Assembly: GCF_013362995.1 (NCBI RefSeq)
Contig: NZ_JABWDV010000222.1
Coordinates: 1 to 43,230, forward strand
Source of the DNA: Streptomyces sp. TRM64462
GTDB lineage: Bacteria; Actinomycetota; Actinomycetes; Streptomycetales; Streptomycetaceae
Reading direction: 5' to 3'
DNA length: 43,230 bases
Shown: one piece after another, positions 8,452 to 18,618 of the stretch
Position numbering within the stretch: position 1 is the stretch's first letter
How the letters are laid out: each line of letters starts with the position of its first letter
The notes under the pieces: generated by a model
What the model saw: the letters and a program-made list of their open reading frames with translations, nothing else
The model's database searches: none
Told to the model about the DNA's origin: nothing
Translations under genes and position numbers: made by a program

Positions 8452-10184
8452 CCGGCATACGACTGCAGGCCCCGCCCCCGGGGTGGGCCATCGACGCCGA
8501 CGTGGTCGTCGTCGGCTCCGGTGTCGCCGGCCTGACCGCCGCCCTGCGCTGCACGGCCGCCGGTCTCCGTACGGTCGTGGTCACCAAGGCCCGGCTCGAT
8601 GACGGCTCGACGCGCTGGGCCCAGGGCGGCATCGCCGCCGCGCTCGGCGAGGGCGACACGCCCGGTCAGCACATGGACGACACCCTCGTCGCGGGCGCCG
8701 GCCTCTGCGACGAGGAGGCGGTACGGACCCTGGTCACCGAAGGTCCCGACGCCGTACGCCGCCTCATCGCCACCGGCGCCCGCTTCGACAAGGACGCGGC
8801 CGGCACCATCGAGCTCACGCGCGAGGGCGGTCACCACCGCCGCCGCATCGCCCACGCGGGCGGTGACGCGACCGGCGCCGAGATCTCCCGCGCCCTCGTC
8901 GACGCGGTCCGCGACCGCGCCGTCCGCACCATCGAGAACGCCCTCGTCCTCGATCTCCTCACCGACGCCGATGGCCGCACCGCCGGCGTCACCCTCCACG
9001 TCATGGGCGAGGGCCAGCACGACGGCGTCGGCGCCGTCCACGCCCCGGCGGTCGTCCTCGCCACCGGCGGAATGGGCCAGGTCTTCTCGGCCACCACCAA
9101 CCCGGCCGTCTCCACCGGCGACGGCGTGGCGCTCGCGCTGCGCGCCGGGGCCGAGGTCAGCGACCTGGAGTTCGTCCAGTTCCACCCGACGGTCCTGTTC
9201 CTGGGCGCCGAGGCGGAGGGCCAGCAGCCGCTGGTCTCCGAGGCGGTACGGGGCGAGGGCGCCCACCTGGTCGACGCGGACGGCGTCCGCTTCATGGTCG
9301 GGCAGCACGAACTGGCCGAGCTGGCCCCGCGCGACATCGTCGCGAAGGGCATCATGCGCCGGATGCGCGAGCAGGGCACCCGGCACATGTACCTCGACGC
9401 CCGCCACTTCGGCGCGCGGATGTGGGAGACCCGCTTCCCCACGATCCTCGCCGCCTGCCGCTCCCACGGTTTCGACCCGGTGACGGAGCCGATACCGGTC
9501 GCCCCGGCCGCCCACTACGCGTCGGGCGGCGTCCGTACCGACCTCCACGGCCGTACGACGGTTCCGGGCCTCTACGCGTGCGGAGAGGTGGCCTGTACGG
9601 GCGTCCACGGCGCGAACCGCCTCGCCTCCAACAGCCTCCTGGAGGGCCTGGTCTTCGCCGAGCGCATCGCGGACGACATCGCGGGCGGCCGCATCCGGGC
9701 CGGCGCCCCCGTGCCGCACCCGGCGCCCCGGGTCCTCCCGCTCCTCGACCCGGCGGCCCGCCCCCGCCTCCAGCATGTGATGACCAACGGCGCCGGAGTG
9801 CTGCGCTCCGCCGCCAGCCTCGCCGAAGCGGCCGAGCGACTGGACGCCATCCACAACGAGGCAGCCACCGGAACCGCCACCGGAGCCGCCACCGGAGCCG
9901 GCGAGTACAAGCCCGCCGAGCCCGGCGTCGAGTCCTGGGAGACCACCAACCTCCTCTGCGTGGCCAGGGTCCTGGTCGCCGCCGCCCGCCGCCGCGAGGA
10001 GACCCGCGGCTGCCACTGGCGCGAGGACCACCCCGACCGCGACGACACCGCCTGGCGCCGCCACCTCGTCGTACGCCTCAACCCGGACCGGACCCTGGAC
10101 GTCCGCGCCACCGACAGCCAGAACTTCCCCCCGACAGCAGCCGAAGCACCGACCGTCGTCGTTGACGCCCCCAGGGAGCCGTGA
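8448..10184 (+). CDS. nadB: L-aspartate oxidase
   Basis: The first enzyme of de novo NAD synthesis, a flavoprotein oxidising L-aspartate to iminoaspartate for quinolinate synthase. The protein (578 aa) shows the FAD-binding [16 protein letters not shown] near the N-terminus, [46 protein letters not shown] (the HPT motif), [15 protein letters not shown] and [25 protein letters not shown]. This is the standard fumarate reductase/aspartate oxidase family order. The ATG overlaps the panC stop (ATGA), so translation is probably coupled. A short Thr/Gly/Ala repeat (TATGAATGA) interrupts the C-terminal helical region. nadA is not in the window. The reading frame also stays open upstream of 8448 through panC, but that stretch is a high-GC artefact. 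Confidence 0.97.
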   Translation: MTGIRLQAPPPGWAIDADVVVVGSGVAGLTAALRCTAAGLRTVVVTKARLDDGSTRWAQGGIAAALGEGDTPGQHMDDTLVAGAGLCDEEAVRTLVTEGPDAVRRLIATGARFDKDAAGTIELTREGGHHRRRIAHAGGDATGAEISRALVDAVRDRAVRTIENALVLDLLTDADGRTAGVTLHVMGEGQHDGVGAVHAPAVVLATGGMGQVFSATTNPAVSTGDGVALALRAGAEVSDLEFVQFHPTVLFLGAEAEGQQPLVSEAVRGEGAHLVDADGVRFMVGQHELAELAPRDIVAKGIMRRMREQGTRHMYLDARHFGARMWETRFPTILAACRSHGFDPVTEPIPVAPAAHYASGGVRTDLHGRTTVPGLYACGEVACTGVHGANRLASNSLLEGLVFAERIADDIAGGRIRAGAPVPHPAPRVLPLLDPAARPRLQHVMTNGAGVLRSAASLAEAAERLDAIHNEAATGTATGAATGAGEYKPAEPGVESWETTNLLCVARVLVAAARRREETRGCHWREDHPDRDDTAWRRHLVVRLNPDRTLDVRATDSQNFPPTAAEAPTVVVDAPREP

Positions 10185-10186
10185 CC

Positions 10187-11221
10187 ATGAGTACGCCCGA
10201 AGAACGCCCCGAACCCGTGGACGTGCCCCTCATCAGCATCACCCAGGACACGGGCGGTGGCGGCTGCGGCGACGGCTGCGGCTGCGCGTCCGGCGCCGCG
10301 GGCGGGGAGGACGACGACCTGTACGAGTGCGGGCTCGACCCCGCGCTCGCCGCGCTGCTCGCGAACGCCGGCCTCGACCCCGTACTCGTCGAGGACATCG
10401 CGTACCGCGCCGTCGAGGAGGACCTGGACGGCGGCGTGGACGTGACGACGGTCGCGACCGTCCCGGAGGACGCCGTCGCCACCGCCGACTTCACCGCGCG
10501 CGAAGCGGGCACGGTCGCCGGCATCCACATCGCGGAAGCCGTCCTGTCCATCGTCTGCACCCACGAGTTCGCGGTCGAGCGGCACGTCTCCGACGGCGAC
10601 CGGGTCGAGGCGGGCCAGAAGCTGCTCTCCGTCACCGCACGCACCCGCGACCTGCTCACCGGCGAGCGCAGCGCGCTCAACATCATGTGCCGCCTCTCCG
10701 GCATCGCCACCGCCACGCGCGCGTGGGCGGACGCGCTGGAGGGCTACAAGGCGAAGGTCCGCGACACCCGCAAGACCACGCCGGGCCTGCGCGCCCTGGA
10801 GAAGTACGCGGTACGCTGCGGCGGCGGCGTCAACCACCGTATGTCCCTCTCCGACGCCGCACTGGTCAAGGACAACCACGTGATCGCGGCGGGCGGCGTC
10901 GCCCAGGCGTTCAAGGCCGTACGGGAGCAGTTCCCCGACGTGCCGATCGAGGTCGAGGTGGACACGCTCCACCAGGTCCGCGAGGTCCTGGAGGCGGGCG
11001 CCGACCTGATCCTCCTGGACAACTTCACGCCCCTGGAGACCGAGGAGGCCGTGACGCTCGTCGCGGGCCGCGCCGTCCTGGAGTCCTCCGGCCGCCTCAC
11101 CCTGGCGAACGCCGCCGCGTACGCCGCGACCGGCGTCGACTACCTCGCCGTCGGGGCCCTGACCCACTCCTCCCCGATCCTCGACATCGGTCTCGACCTG
11201 CGAGAGGCGGATCAGGACTGA
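10187..11221 (+). CDS. nadC: Nicotinate-nucleotide pyrophosphorylase (carboxylating)
   Basis: Converts quinolinate and PRPP to nicotinate mononucleotide, CO2 and PPi. Core motifs are ERSALNIMCRLSGIATATR, VRDTRKTTPGLRALEKYAVRCGGGVNHRM, LVKDNH, VEVDTL and LILLDNFTPLE, all typical of type II phosphoribosyltransferases. ATG 10187 follows GGGAG about eight bases upstream; GTG 10181, overlapping the nadB stop, is an alternative. The N-terminus carries an extra ~45-residue segment with a Gly/Cys cluster (C27, C31, C33, then C48) absent from classical NadC, possibly a metal site. Its stop overlaps the coaX start (TGATG). Confidence 0.96.
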   Translation: MSTPEERPEPVDVPLISITQDTGGGGCGDGCGCASGAAGGEDDDLYECGLDPALAALLANAGLDPVLVEDIAYRAVEEDLDGGVDVTTVATVPEDAVATADFTAREAGTVAGIHIAEAVLSIVCTHEFAVERHVSDGDRVEAGQKLLSVTARTRDLLTGERSALNIMCRLSGIATATRAWADALEGYKAKVRDTRKTTPGLRALEKYAVRCGGGVNHRMSLSDAALVKDNHVIAAGGVAQAFKAVREQFPDVPIEVEVDTLHQVREVLEAGADLILLDNFTPLETEEAVTLVAGRAVLESSGRLTLANAAAYAATGVDYLAVGALTHSSPILDIGLDLREADQD

Positions 11222-12027
11222 TGCTGCTCACCATCGACGTCGGCAACACCCACACCGTCCTCGGCCTGTTCGACGGCGAGGAGATCGTCGAACACTGGCG
11301 CATCTCCACGGACGCGCGCCGCACCGCGGACGAACTCGCCGTGCTGCTCCAGGGTCTGATGGGCATGCACCCGCTGCTCGGCGACGAGCTCGGCGACGGC
11401 ATCGAGGGCATCGCCATCTGCTCCACGGTCCCGTCCGTCCTGCACGAGCTGCGCGAGGTGACCCGCCGTTACTACGGGGACGTACCGGCCGTCCTGGTGG
11501 AGCCCGGCGTCAAGACGGGCGTGCCGGTCCTGACGGACAATCCGAAGGAGGTCGGCGCCGACCGCATCATCAACTCGGCGGCGGCCGTGGACCTGTACGG
11601 AGGCCCCGCCATCGTCGTGGACTTCGGTACGGCGACGACGTTCGACGCGGTCAGCGCGCGCGGCGAGTACGTGGGCGGGGTCATCGCCCCGGGCATCGAG
11701 ATCTCCGTCGAGGCGCTGGGGGTGCGGGGCGCCCAGCTCCGCAAGATCGAGGTCACCCGGCCCCGCAGCGTGATCGGCAAGAACACCGTCGAGTGCATGC
11801 AGTCGGGCATCATCTACGGCTTCGCGGGCCAGGTCGACGGGGTCGTGCGCCGTATGCGGCAGGAACTGGCCGGCCCGGACGGCGACCCGTCCGACGTCAC
11901 CGTCATCGCCACCGGAGGCCTGGCGCCGATGGTGCTGGGCGAGGCCGAGTTCATCGACGAGCACGAGCCCTGGCTGACCCTCATCGGCCTGCGCCTGGTG
12001 TACGAACGGAACATGTCCCGCATGTAA
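11221..12027 (+). CDS. coaX: Type III pantothenate kinase
   Basis: Phosphorylates pantothenate, the PanC product, in the first step of CoA synthesis. The 268-aa protein has the three ASKHA-fold signatures: LLTIDVGNTHTVLGLF at the N-terminus (phosphate 1), IVVDFGTATTFDAV (phosphate 2) and VIATGGLAP (adenosine). The type III motifs GADRIINSAAA and GGVIAPGIEIS are also present. ATG 11221 shares a base with the nadC stop, making this the last gene of a coupled operon from 5840. Panthothenate synthesis and use thus flank NadB/NadC in one transcript. The downstream region holds three 23-bp tandem repeats. Confidence 0.97.
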   Translation: MLLTIDVGNTHTVLGLFDGEEIVEHWRISTDARRTADELAVLLQGLMGMHPLLGDELGDGIEGIAICSTVPSVLHELREVTRRYYGDVPAVLVEPGVKTGVPVLTDNPKEVGADRIINSAAAVDLYGGPAIVVDFGTATTFDAVSARGEYVGGVIAPGIEISVEALGVRGAQLRKIEVTRPRSVIGKNTVECMQSGIIYGFAGQVDGVVRRMRQELAGPDGDPSDVTVIATGGLAPMVLGEAEFIDEHEPWLTLIGLRLVYERNMSRM

Positions 12028-12033
12028 CCCCCG

Positions 12034-12103
12034 GCGAAGCGCCCCGCAACGCGCCCGCGAAGCGCCCCGCAACGCGCCCCGCGAAGCGTGCCGCAACGCG
12101 CCC
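12034..12103. repeat. Three tandem ~23-bp repeats downstream of coaX
   Basis: Copies at 12034-12056, 12057-12080 and 12081-12103 share GCGAAGCGCCCCGCAACGCG, with two changes in the third. They are outside any gene, between coaX and the next ORF. No function is evident; the array may be variable between strains. Confidence 0.75.
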
Positions 12104-12154
12104 GGGCGGCTCGCCCTACGCGAAGTTTGTCCGATAAGCACGTATTGTCGGGCC

Positions 12155-12826
12155 ATGCCCACGCCATACGGATCACGAGGCGGCCTGGCGTTCAGCGCAG
12201 ACGAGCTGCGTGTGCTGCGACGCGCCCTCGGCCACGCCCTGCACCCGACCCCGCTCGCCGACGAGGACGTCCGGGACTGCCTGCGCCTCGCCGACGCCGT
12301 GGACGAGGCGGCCCACGAGGGCGGGAGGTTCAGGGCCTTCGTCCTGGCCGACCTGGCCCGCTACCGCGCGTCCCTGCCCGGCGCCGCCACCGGCTACCTG
12401 GATCTGCTCCAGGACGCCCTGGCCGCCGGGTACGAGCCGGGGCCCGACGACCTCGCGGCGCTGCGCACCCTGCGCGGCACGCCCGCCGGCGCCGCCCTGC
12501 TGGCCCGCTGCCAGGTGCTGGCCGAGCGGTCCCTCCGCGCCCGCCTGGCCGGCCACCGCCGCACCGCCGTGCCCGCGCCTGCCGTGCCCGCGCCCGCCAT
12601 CCCCGCTCCCACAGGCCCCCGCGCCCGCCTGCTCGTCCTGCAGGGCGGCCGCGGCGGCCGCGGCGACGGCGGCGGCAAGGAGGAGCCCAAGAAGCCGCAG
12701 CCGCCCAAGCCCGCCACCCCGGCCACGCCGAGCCCGTCGGAACGCCCCGTACCGAAGCCGTCCGAGGTCTTCCCGCCGCGCCGGCGCCCGGCTCCGCCCC
12801 CGGCGGAGAAGCGTGCGGCCGGGTAG
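12155..12826 (+). CDS. Conserved hypothetical protein with Pro-rich basic tail
   Basis: 223 aa with no enzyme motif I recognise. The N-terminal ~135 residues are predicted helical and predominantly Ala/Leu/Asp (LRVLRRALGHAL, VRDCLRLADAVDEAAHEGGRFRAF, YLDLLQDALAAGYEPGPDDLAAL). A short APAVPAPAIPAP repeat follows, then a Gly/Arg/Lys/Pro-rich disordered tail. There is no signal peptide or membrane segment. Codon use matches its neighbours, so it is probably a real streptomycete gene. It lies after the coaX repeats and shares its direction with the operon and with the small membrane protein downstream. Confidence 0.7.
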   Translation: MPTPYGSRGGLAFSADELRVLRRALGHALHPTPLADEDVRDCLRLADAVDEAAHEGGRFRAFVLADLARYRASLPGAATGYLDLLQDALAAGYEPGPDDLAALRTLRGTPAGAALLARCQVLAERSLRARLAGHRRTAVPAPAVPAPAIPAPTGPRARLLVLQGGRGGRGDGGGKEEPKKPQPPKPATPATPSPSERPVPKPSEVFPPRRRPAPPPAEKRAAG

Positions 12827-12840
12827 CTAGTCTGGATGCC

Positions 12841-13020
12841 ATGGACTACGTATCCGCGCTCCTGCCGCCCGTGGTGATGGCCGCCTTCTTCACCGCCGTC
12901 ATCGTGACGATCGTCAAGAGCCAGGGCGGCCCGAACAAGGCCAAGGAGGACGCCGCCGTCGACGCCGCGTTCGCCCGCGCCGAGGCCGTGCGGCAGTCGG
13001 ACAGCGGCTCCGCCGCGTGA
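12841..13020 (+). CDS. Small single-pass membrane protein (59 aa)
   Basis: A short gene, MDYVSALLPPVVMAAFFTAV followed by IVTIVKSQGGPNKAKEDAAV, with one hydrophobic helix (about residues 5-25) and a charged, Ala-rich cytoplasmic tail. The ATG is at 12841, 14 bp after the preceding stop. No ribosome binding site is visible, and a TAGTCT hexamer lies ten bases upstream, so a leaderless transcript is possible. A perfect terminator hairpin follows 34 bp after the stop, supporting a genuine gene. Function unknown. Confidence 0.7.
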   Translation: MDYVSALLPPVVMAAFFTAVIVTIVKSQGGPNKAKEDAAVDAAFARAEAVRQSDSGSAA

Positions 13021-13054
13021 CCTGCGTGACCTGACGGAACCGAAGGCTCTTTGA

Positions 13055-13090
13055 GGGCGTACAGCGTCATTTGCGCTGTACGCCCTTTTT
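13055..13090 (+). terminator. Rho-independent terminator
   Basis: Perfect 12-bp stem GGGCGTACAGCG / CGCTGTACGCCC with a 7-nt loop, followed directly by five T residues. It ends the transcript of the 12155-13020 genes. Confidence 0.95.
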
Positions 13091-13113
13091 GTTACGTCAA
13101 TAGCTGTTCATTC

Positions 13114-13123
13114 GGAGATCTCC
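13114..13123. promoter_or_regulatory. Palindrome GGAGATCTCC in the promoter region of the BlaI-type gene
   Basis: A perfect 10-bp dyad lies 15 bp upstream of GTG 13139, just before a CACTAT hexamer that could be a -10. BlaI/MecI repressors commonly bind dyads at their own promoters, so an autoregulatory operator is possible. Inference. Confidence 0.35.
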
Positions 13124-13138
13124 CACTATGGTGGCTGT

Positions 13139-13639
13139 GTGCCCCGTCAATTGGGAGAGCTCGAAGACGCCGTCATGACGCGCGTCTGGCAATGGAACCG
13201 TCCTGTCACCGTCCGGGAAGTCCTGGAGGATCTCCAGAAGGAACGGTCCATCGCCTACACCACGGTCATGACCGTGCTCGACAATCTCCATCAGAAGGGC
13301 TGGGTGCGCAGGGAAGTCGTCGGCCGCGCCTATCGATATACGGCGGTCTCCACGCGGGCCGCCTACTCGGCCGCACTGATGAACGAGGCGTGGGCCCTGA
13401 GCGACAACCCCGCCGCCGCGCTCATCGCCTTCTTCGACATGATGTCGCCGGAGCAGCGGGAAGCGCTGGGCGACGCCATCCGCATCGCCCAGCGGGACAC
13501 CCAGGAAGGCGTTCCCGCAGAACCGGAACAAGAGGAACCGGAACAGCGGGAAGAACCGCCCGCCCAAAAGCCGCCGCACGCTGACCGCGGACAGGGCCGC
13601 GACCAGGGCGCCGACGGCGGGCCGGCCGCCGGGCGATAG
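13139..13639 (+). CDS. BlaI/MecI/CopY-family transcriptional regulator
   Basis: 166 aa. The winged helix matches Penicillinase_R: LGELEDAVMTRVWQWNRPVTVREVLEDL, then IAYTTVMTVLDNLHQKGWVRREVVGRAYRYTAV, about residues 5-75. A dimerisation helix follows, and the C-terminal ~50 residues are a Glu/Gln/Pro-rich tail. Start GTG 13139 is preceded by no clear ribosome binding site, so it may be leaderless. No BlaR-like sensor protease is visible beside it, so the inducing signal is unknown. Eleven bp separate it from the acetyltransferase gene, suggesting cotranscription. Confidence 0.9.
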   Translation: MPRQLGELEDAVMTRVWQWNRPVTVREVLEDLQKERSIAYTTVMTVLDNLHQKGWVRREVVGRAYRYTAVSTRAAYSAALMNEAWALSDNPAAALIAFFDMMSPEQREALGDAIRIAQRDTQEGVPAEPEQEEPEQREEPPAQKPPHADRGQGRDQGADGGPAAGR

Positions 13640-13650
13640 CGTTCCGAGCC

Positions 13651-14355
13651 ATGTCGTCCACGCCTTCCGAGCCGCCTTCCGGGCCGTCTTTCGCGTCGCC
13701 TCCCGAGTCGTCCTCCGAGCTGTCTTCCGCGTCGTCCTCAGAGCCGTCTTCCGCGTCGCCTTCAACGTCGTCTTCCCGGCCGCCTTCCGTGTCACCGTCG
13801 TCGGCGTCCTCCACGTCCTCCACGCCGTCCGGATCCGCCGCGCCCCCGTCGAAAGCGGTCACCGTCCGCCGTGCCCGGACCAGCGACGTCCCGGCCGTAC
13901 GGCGCCTGGTCGATCCCTACGTGACCCGCGGGATCCTGCTCGACAAAGCGACCGTGACGCTTTACGAGGACATCCAGGAGTTCTGGGTCGCGGAACGCGA
14001 CGAGGACGCGACGGTCGTCGGTTGCGGCGCCCTCCATGTGATGTGGGAAGATCTCGCCGAAGTCCGCACCCTCGCGGTCGACCCCGACTTCAAGGGCGCC
14101 GGTGTGGGGCATCAGGTGCTGGACAAGTTGCTGCACACGGCCCGCTGGCTCGGGGTGCGCCGGGTTTTCTGCCTGACCTTCGAAGTGGACTTCTTCGCCA
14201 AGCACGGCTTCGTCGAGATCGGTGAGACGCCGGTCGACGGAGATGTCTACGCCGAGCTCCTCCGTTCCTATGACGAGGGTGTCGCCGAGTTCCTCGGTCT
14301 CGAACGGGTGAAGCCGAACACCTTGGGCAACAGCCGGATGCTTCTGCACCTGTGA
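13651..14355 (+). CDS. GNAT acetyltransferase, amino-acid N-acetyltransferase (ArgA-like)
   Basis: 234 aa. The GNAT domain spans about 70-234: VTVRRARTSDVPAVRRLVDPYV, VGCGALHVMWEDLAEVRTLAV, the acetyl-CoA loop DFKGAGVGHQVLDKLL and VRRVFCLTFEVDFFAKHGFVEI. These match the short N-acetylglutamate-synthase-like enzymes of actinobacteria, which would start arginine synthesis by acetylating glutamate; substrate assignment rests on family resemblance. The first ~65 residues are a Ser/Pro low-complexity run built from imperfect 15-18-bp repeats, unlike the compact family N-terminus. The long start at ATG 13651 has only a weak ribosome binding site, so a shorter form cannot be excluded. Confidence 0.82.
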   Translation: MSSTPSEPPSGPSFASPPESSSELSSASSSEPSSASPSTSSSRPPSVSPSSASSTSSTPSGSAAPPSKAVTVRRARTSDVPAVRRLVDPYVTRGILLDKATVTLYEDIQEFWVAERDEDATVVGCGALHVMWEDLAEVRTLAVDPDFKGAGVGHQVLDKLLHTARWLGVRRVFCLTFEVDFFAKHGFVEIGETPVDGDVYAELLRSYDEGVAEFLGLERVKPNTLGNSRMLLHL

Positions 14356-14500
14356 TCGGTGCGCAGCGGCCCGAACCCTATGTCCGAATCGCGTATGTTT
14401 CCCGTGTTCTCGCGGTTCTGAACCTGTCCCAAGGGTTTGTGTTTTCCAGAGAAAAGCGGTTTCCTTTCCGCGTACTGCATTTTCGATGAAAGGAAATCCG

Positions 14501-14836
14501 GTGGCACAGAAGGTTCAGGTCCTTCTTGTCGACGACCTCGACGGCGGCGAGGCGGACGAGACCGTGACGTTCGCTCTGGACGGCAAGACCTACGAGATCG
14601 ACCTCACCACCGCCAACGCGGACAAGCTCCGCGGCCTGCTCGAGCCGTACACCAAGAGCGGCCGGCGCACCGGTGGCCGTGCCGCCGGCGGCCGTGGCAA
14701 GGGCCGCGCCGCCGCGGGTGGCAGCCCGGACACCGCGAAGATCCGCGCGTGGGCCAAGGAGCACGGCTACAGCGTGAACGACCGCGGTCGCGTCCCGGCC
14801 GAGATCAAGCAGGCCTACGAGGACGCCAACCGCTGA
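14501..14836 (+). CDS. lsr2: Lsr2 nucleoid-associated xenogeneic silencer
   Basis: A 111-aa bridging protein that coats AT-rich DNA and silences horizontally acquired and specialised-metabolite genes. The N-terminal dimerisation region MAQKVQVLLVDDLDGGEADE and DGKTYEIDL is followed by a Gly/Arg linker and the C-terminal DNA-binding domain IRAWAKEHGYSVNDRGRVPAEI, whose RGR is the minor-groove AT-hook. GTG 14501 is chosen because AAAGGA sits 6-7 bases upstream; ATG 14486 would place the initiator before that site. The upstream 145-bp intergenic region is comparatively AT-rich and probably holds its promoter. The gene ends overlap the convergent 14815-15546 gene by 22 bp. The neighbourhood with clpC is shared with mycobacteria. 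Confidence 0.96.
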   Translation: MAQKVQVLLVDDLDGGEADETVTFALDGKTYEIDLTTANADKLRGLLEPYTKSGRRTGGRAAGGRGKGRAAAGGSPDTAKIRAWAKEHGYSVNDRGRVPAEIKQAYEDANR

Positions 14837-15546
14837 TCAGCGCCCTCCTGACGCCGGACGCGGGCGGCCAGGAGCCGGACCCGGTGGCATTCCGCCGCCG
14901 CCACGGCGACGAGCCGCACGAGACCGGGCCCCTCGGGGCCGCCTCCCGGCGATCCCGGGACGTCCTGCGGCCCGGGGAGCGCCGACAGGCCCGGGAGTGC
15001 CGACATCCCCGGGAGCGTCGGCTCCACCTCGCGTCCCGGCACGGGCGGCCGCAGCCACACGGCGGCGCCGGGCGTGCCGGATCCGCCCCACCCGGGGGGA
15101 GTGGGGGCGGTGATCCGGCCGCCCGTTCCGCAGGCGGCCAGATCCAGCCCGACACCGCTCCATTCGAGCCAGTCGAGGAGCCCGGGAAGCTCCTCGGCGC
15201 TGCCCGCGGCCACGAGCATCCGCATCCGGTGCCCGGCGAGCGCGACCGGCCACTCGCCTCCCACCCGCCGCAGCACGGCGAACCCGGCGGCCGCGGGGAG
15301 CTCCAGGACGTCGAACCGCAGTCCGGTCAGCAGCCGCACCGGCGCCCCCGCAGGGCGCTCGGCCGGCGACCGGGCCGGTGACCCGGCCGGTGACGCCGAG
15401 GCCGTCGCCCACCCGAGCTCGTCCTCGTACCAGCGCGCGACGCGATCGCTCGCCGGCCCGTCGAGCGGCGGGCGCGGCGCGGGGACGGCGACCGGGGGAA
15501 GCACCGGCGAGTGGACCGCGGGGGACGGAACGGTGCGGGGGGACAT
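14815..15546 (-). CDS. Bifunctional DNA primase/polymerase N-terminal (prim-pol)-like protein
   Basis: 243 aa. The middle reads ARWYEDELGWATA, VRLLTGLRFDVLELPAAAG, GHRMRMLVAAGSAEELPGLL and LDLAACGTGGRITAPTPPG. This resembles the short streptomycete proteins annotated as bifunctional primase/polymerase N-terminal domains. The usual catalytic acidic pair is represented at best by the FDVLE segment, and no helicase domain is fused, so enzymatic activity is doubtful. Two low-complexity stretches occur: SPAGSPARSPAERPAG and a C-terminal LPGLSALPGPQ region. It overlaps the lsr2 3' end convergently, so the two transcripts would be antisense over 22 bp. Confidence 0.55.
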   Translation of the reverse strand: MSPRTVPSPAVHSPVLPPVAVPAPRPPLDGPASDRVARWYEDELGWATASASPAGSPARSPAERPAGAPVRLLTGLRFDVLELPAAAGFAVLRRVGGEWPVALAGHRMRMLVAAGSAEELPGLLDWLEWSGVGLDLAACGTGGRITAPTPPGWGGSGTPGAAVWLRPPVPGREVEPTLPGMSALPGLSALPGPQDVPGSPGGGPEGPGLVRLVAVAAAECHRVRLLAARVRRQEGADQRLASS

Positions 15547-15977
15547 GAACGGGGAACTCCCGGCCCGCCCCGTAAGTTACGGAGAGTGCGAGGCTGATTG
15601 CGCTACGTTCCCGGCGCGGGGGCGTACGGGCGCCGTCGGCAGCGCAAGGATGTTCGCCCGTAGCTGAGGCGACCGGGGTGTACCGCATGGACCGTCACCA
15701 GTTACGGGTAAGACATTCCCTAGTGGGGAGGGGCGACACGCAGTCCCGGGCGTCTCACGTTCGCCATCGGCGTACTGCCGGGGCGGGTATCTGCCTGGCC
15801 TGCGGGAACATCGTCTCGCACCATCGGGTTGGAGCAGTTGTCGGCGTTCGGGGTCAGGAGGCCATCGACGGGTGTCGGCAGTTGGAATGAGCGGTCCCCG
15901 CTTGCGGGACTAAGCTGCGGAAGGACAGGGAGGGGACCGACCCCTTACTGCCTGACCGCTCTGAGGAGCGATTAACG
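15547..15977. promoter_or_regulatory. 431-bp clpC upstream region without a supported gene
   Basis: Holds the promoters of clpC (plus) and of the prim-pol-like gene (minus). Visible elements are a GTTCGC-N5-GCG motif at 15759-15772 and an imperfect inverted repeat GTCCCCGC/GCGGGAC at 15894-15910 followed by TAAGCT. An open frame at 15678-15890 lacks coding character and was not called. Confidence 0.5.
15759..15772 (+). promoter_or_regulatory. Candidate ClgR operator upstream of clpC
   Basis: GTTCGC-CATCG-GCG resembles the GTTCGC-spacer-GCG operator described for the streptomycete activator ClgR, which controls clp genes. It lies ~205 bp before the clpC start. I rely on memory of the consensus, so this is tentative. 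Confidence 0.4.
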
Positions 15978-18503
<2,526 letters not shown>

Positions 18504-18532
18504 CACGCAGGCGGCGTGAGCCGCCGCTCATG

Positions 18533-18577
18533 GGGCCGCCCCCGGACCGTCTCGTACGGTGCCGGGGGCGGCCCTTT
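18533..18577 (+). terminator. Intrinsic terminator after clpC
   Basis: A 13-bp perfect stem GGGCCGCCCCCGG / CCGGGGGCGGCCC is extended inward by ACCGT/ACGGT and followed by TTT. The reverse strand could also terminate the convergent NACHT gene transcript. Confidence 0.9.
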
Positions 18578-18618
18578 CGCGTGGCCGGCCGACGCGCGTG
18601 GCCGGCCGACCCGCGTGG

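Noticed and set aside
15678..15890. 70-aa plus-strand ORF before clpC
   Set aside because: Composition and third-position bias are unlike the neighbours and there is no ribosome binding site; the area fits the clpC regulatory region.
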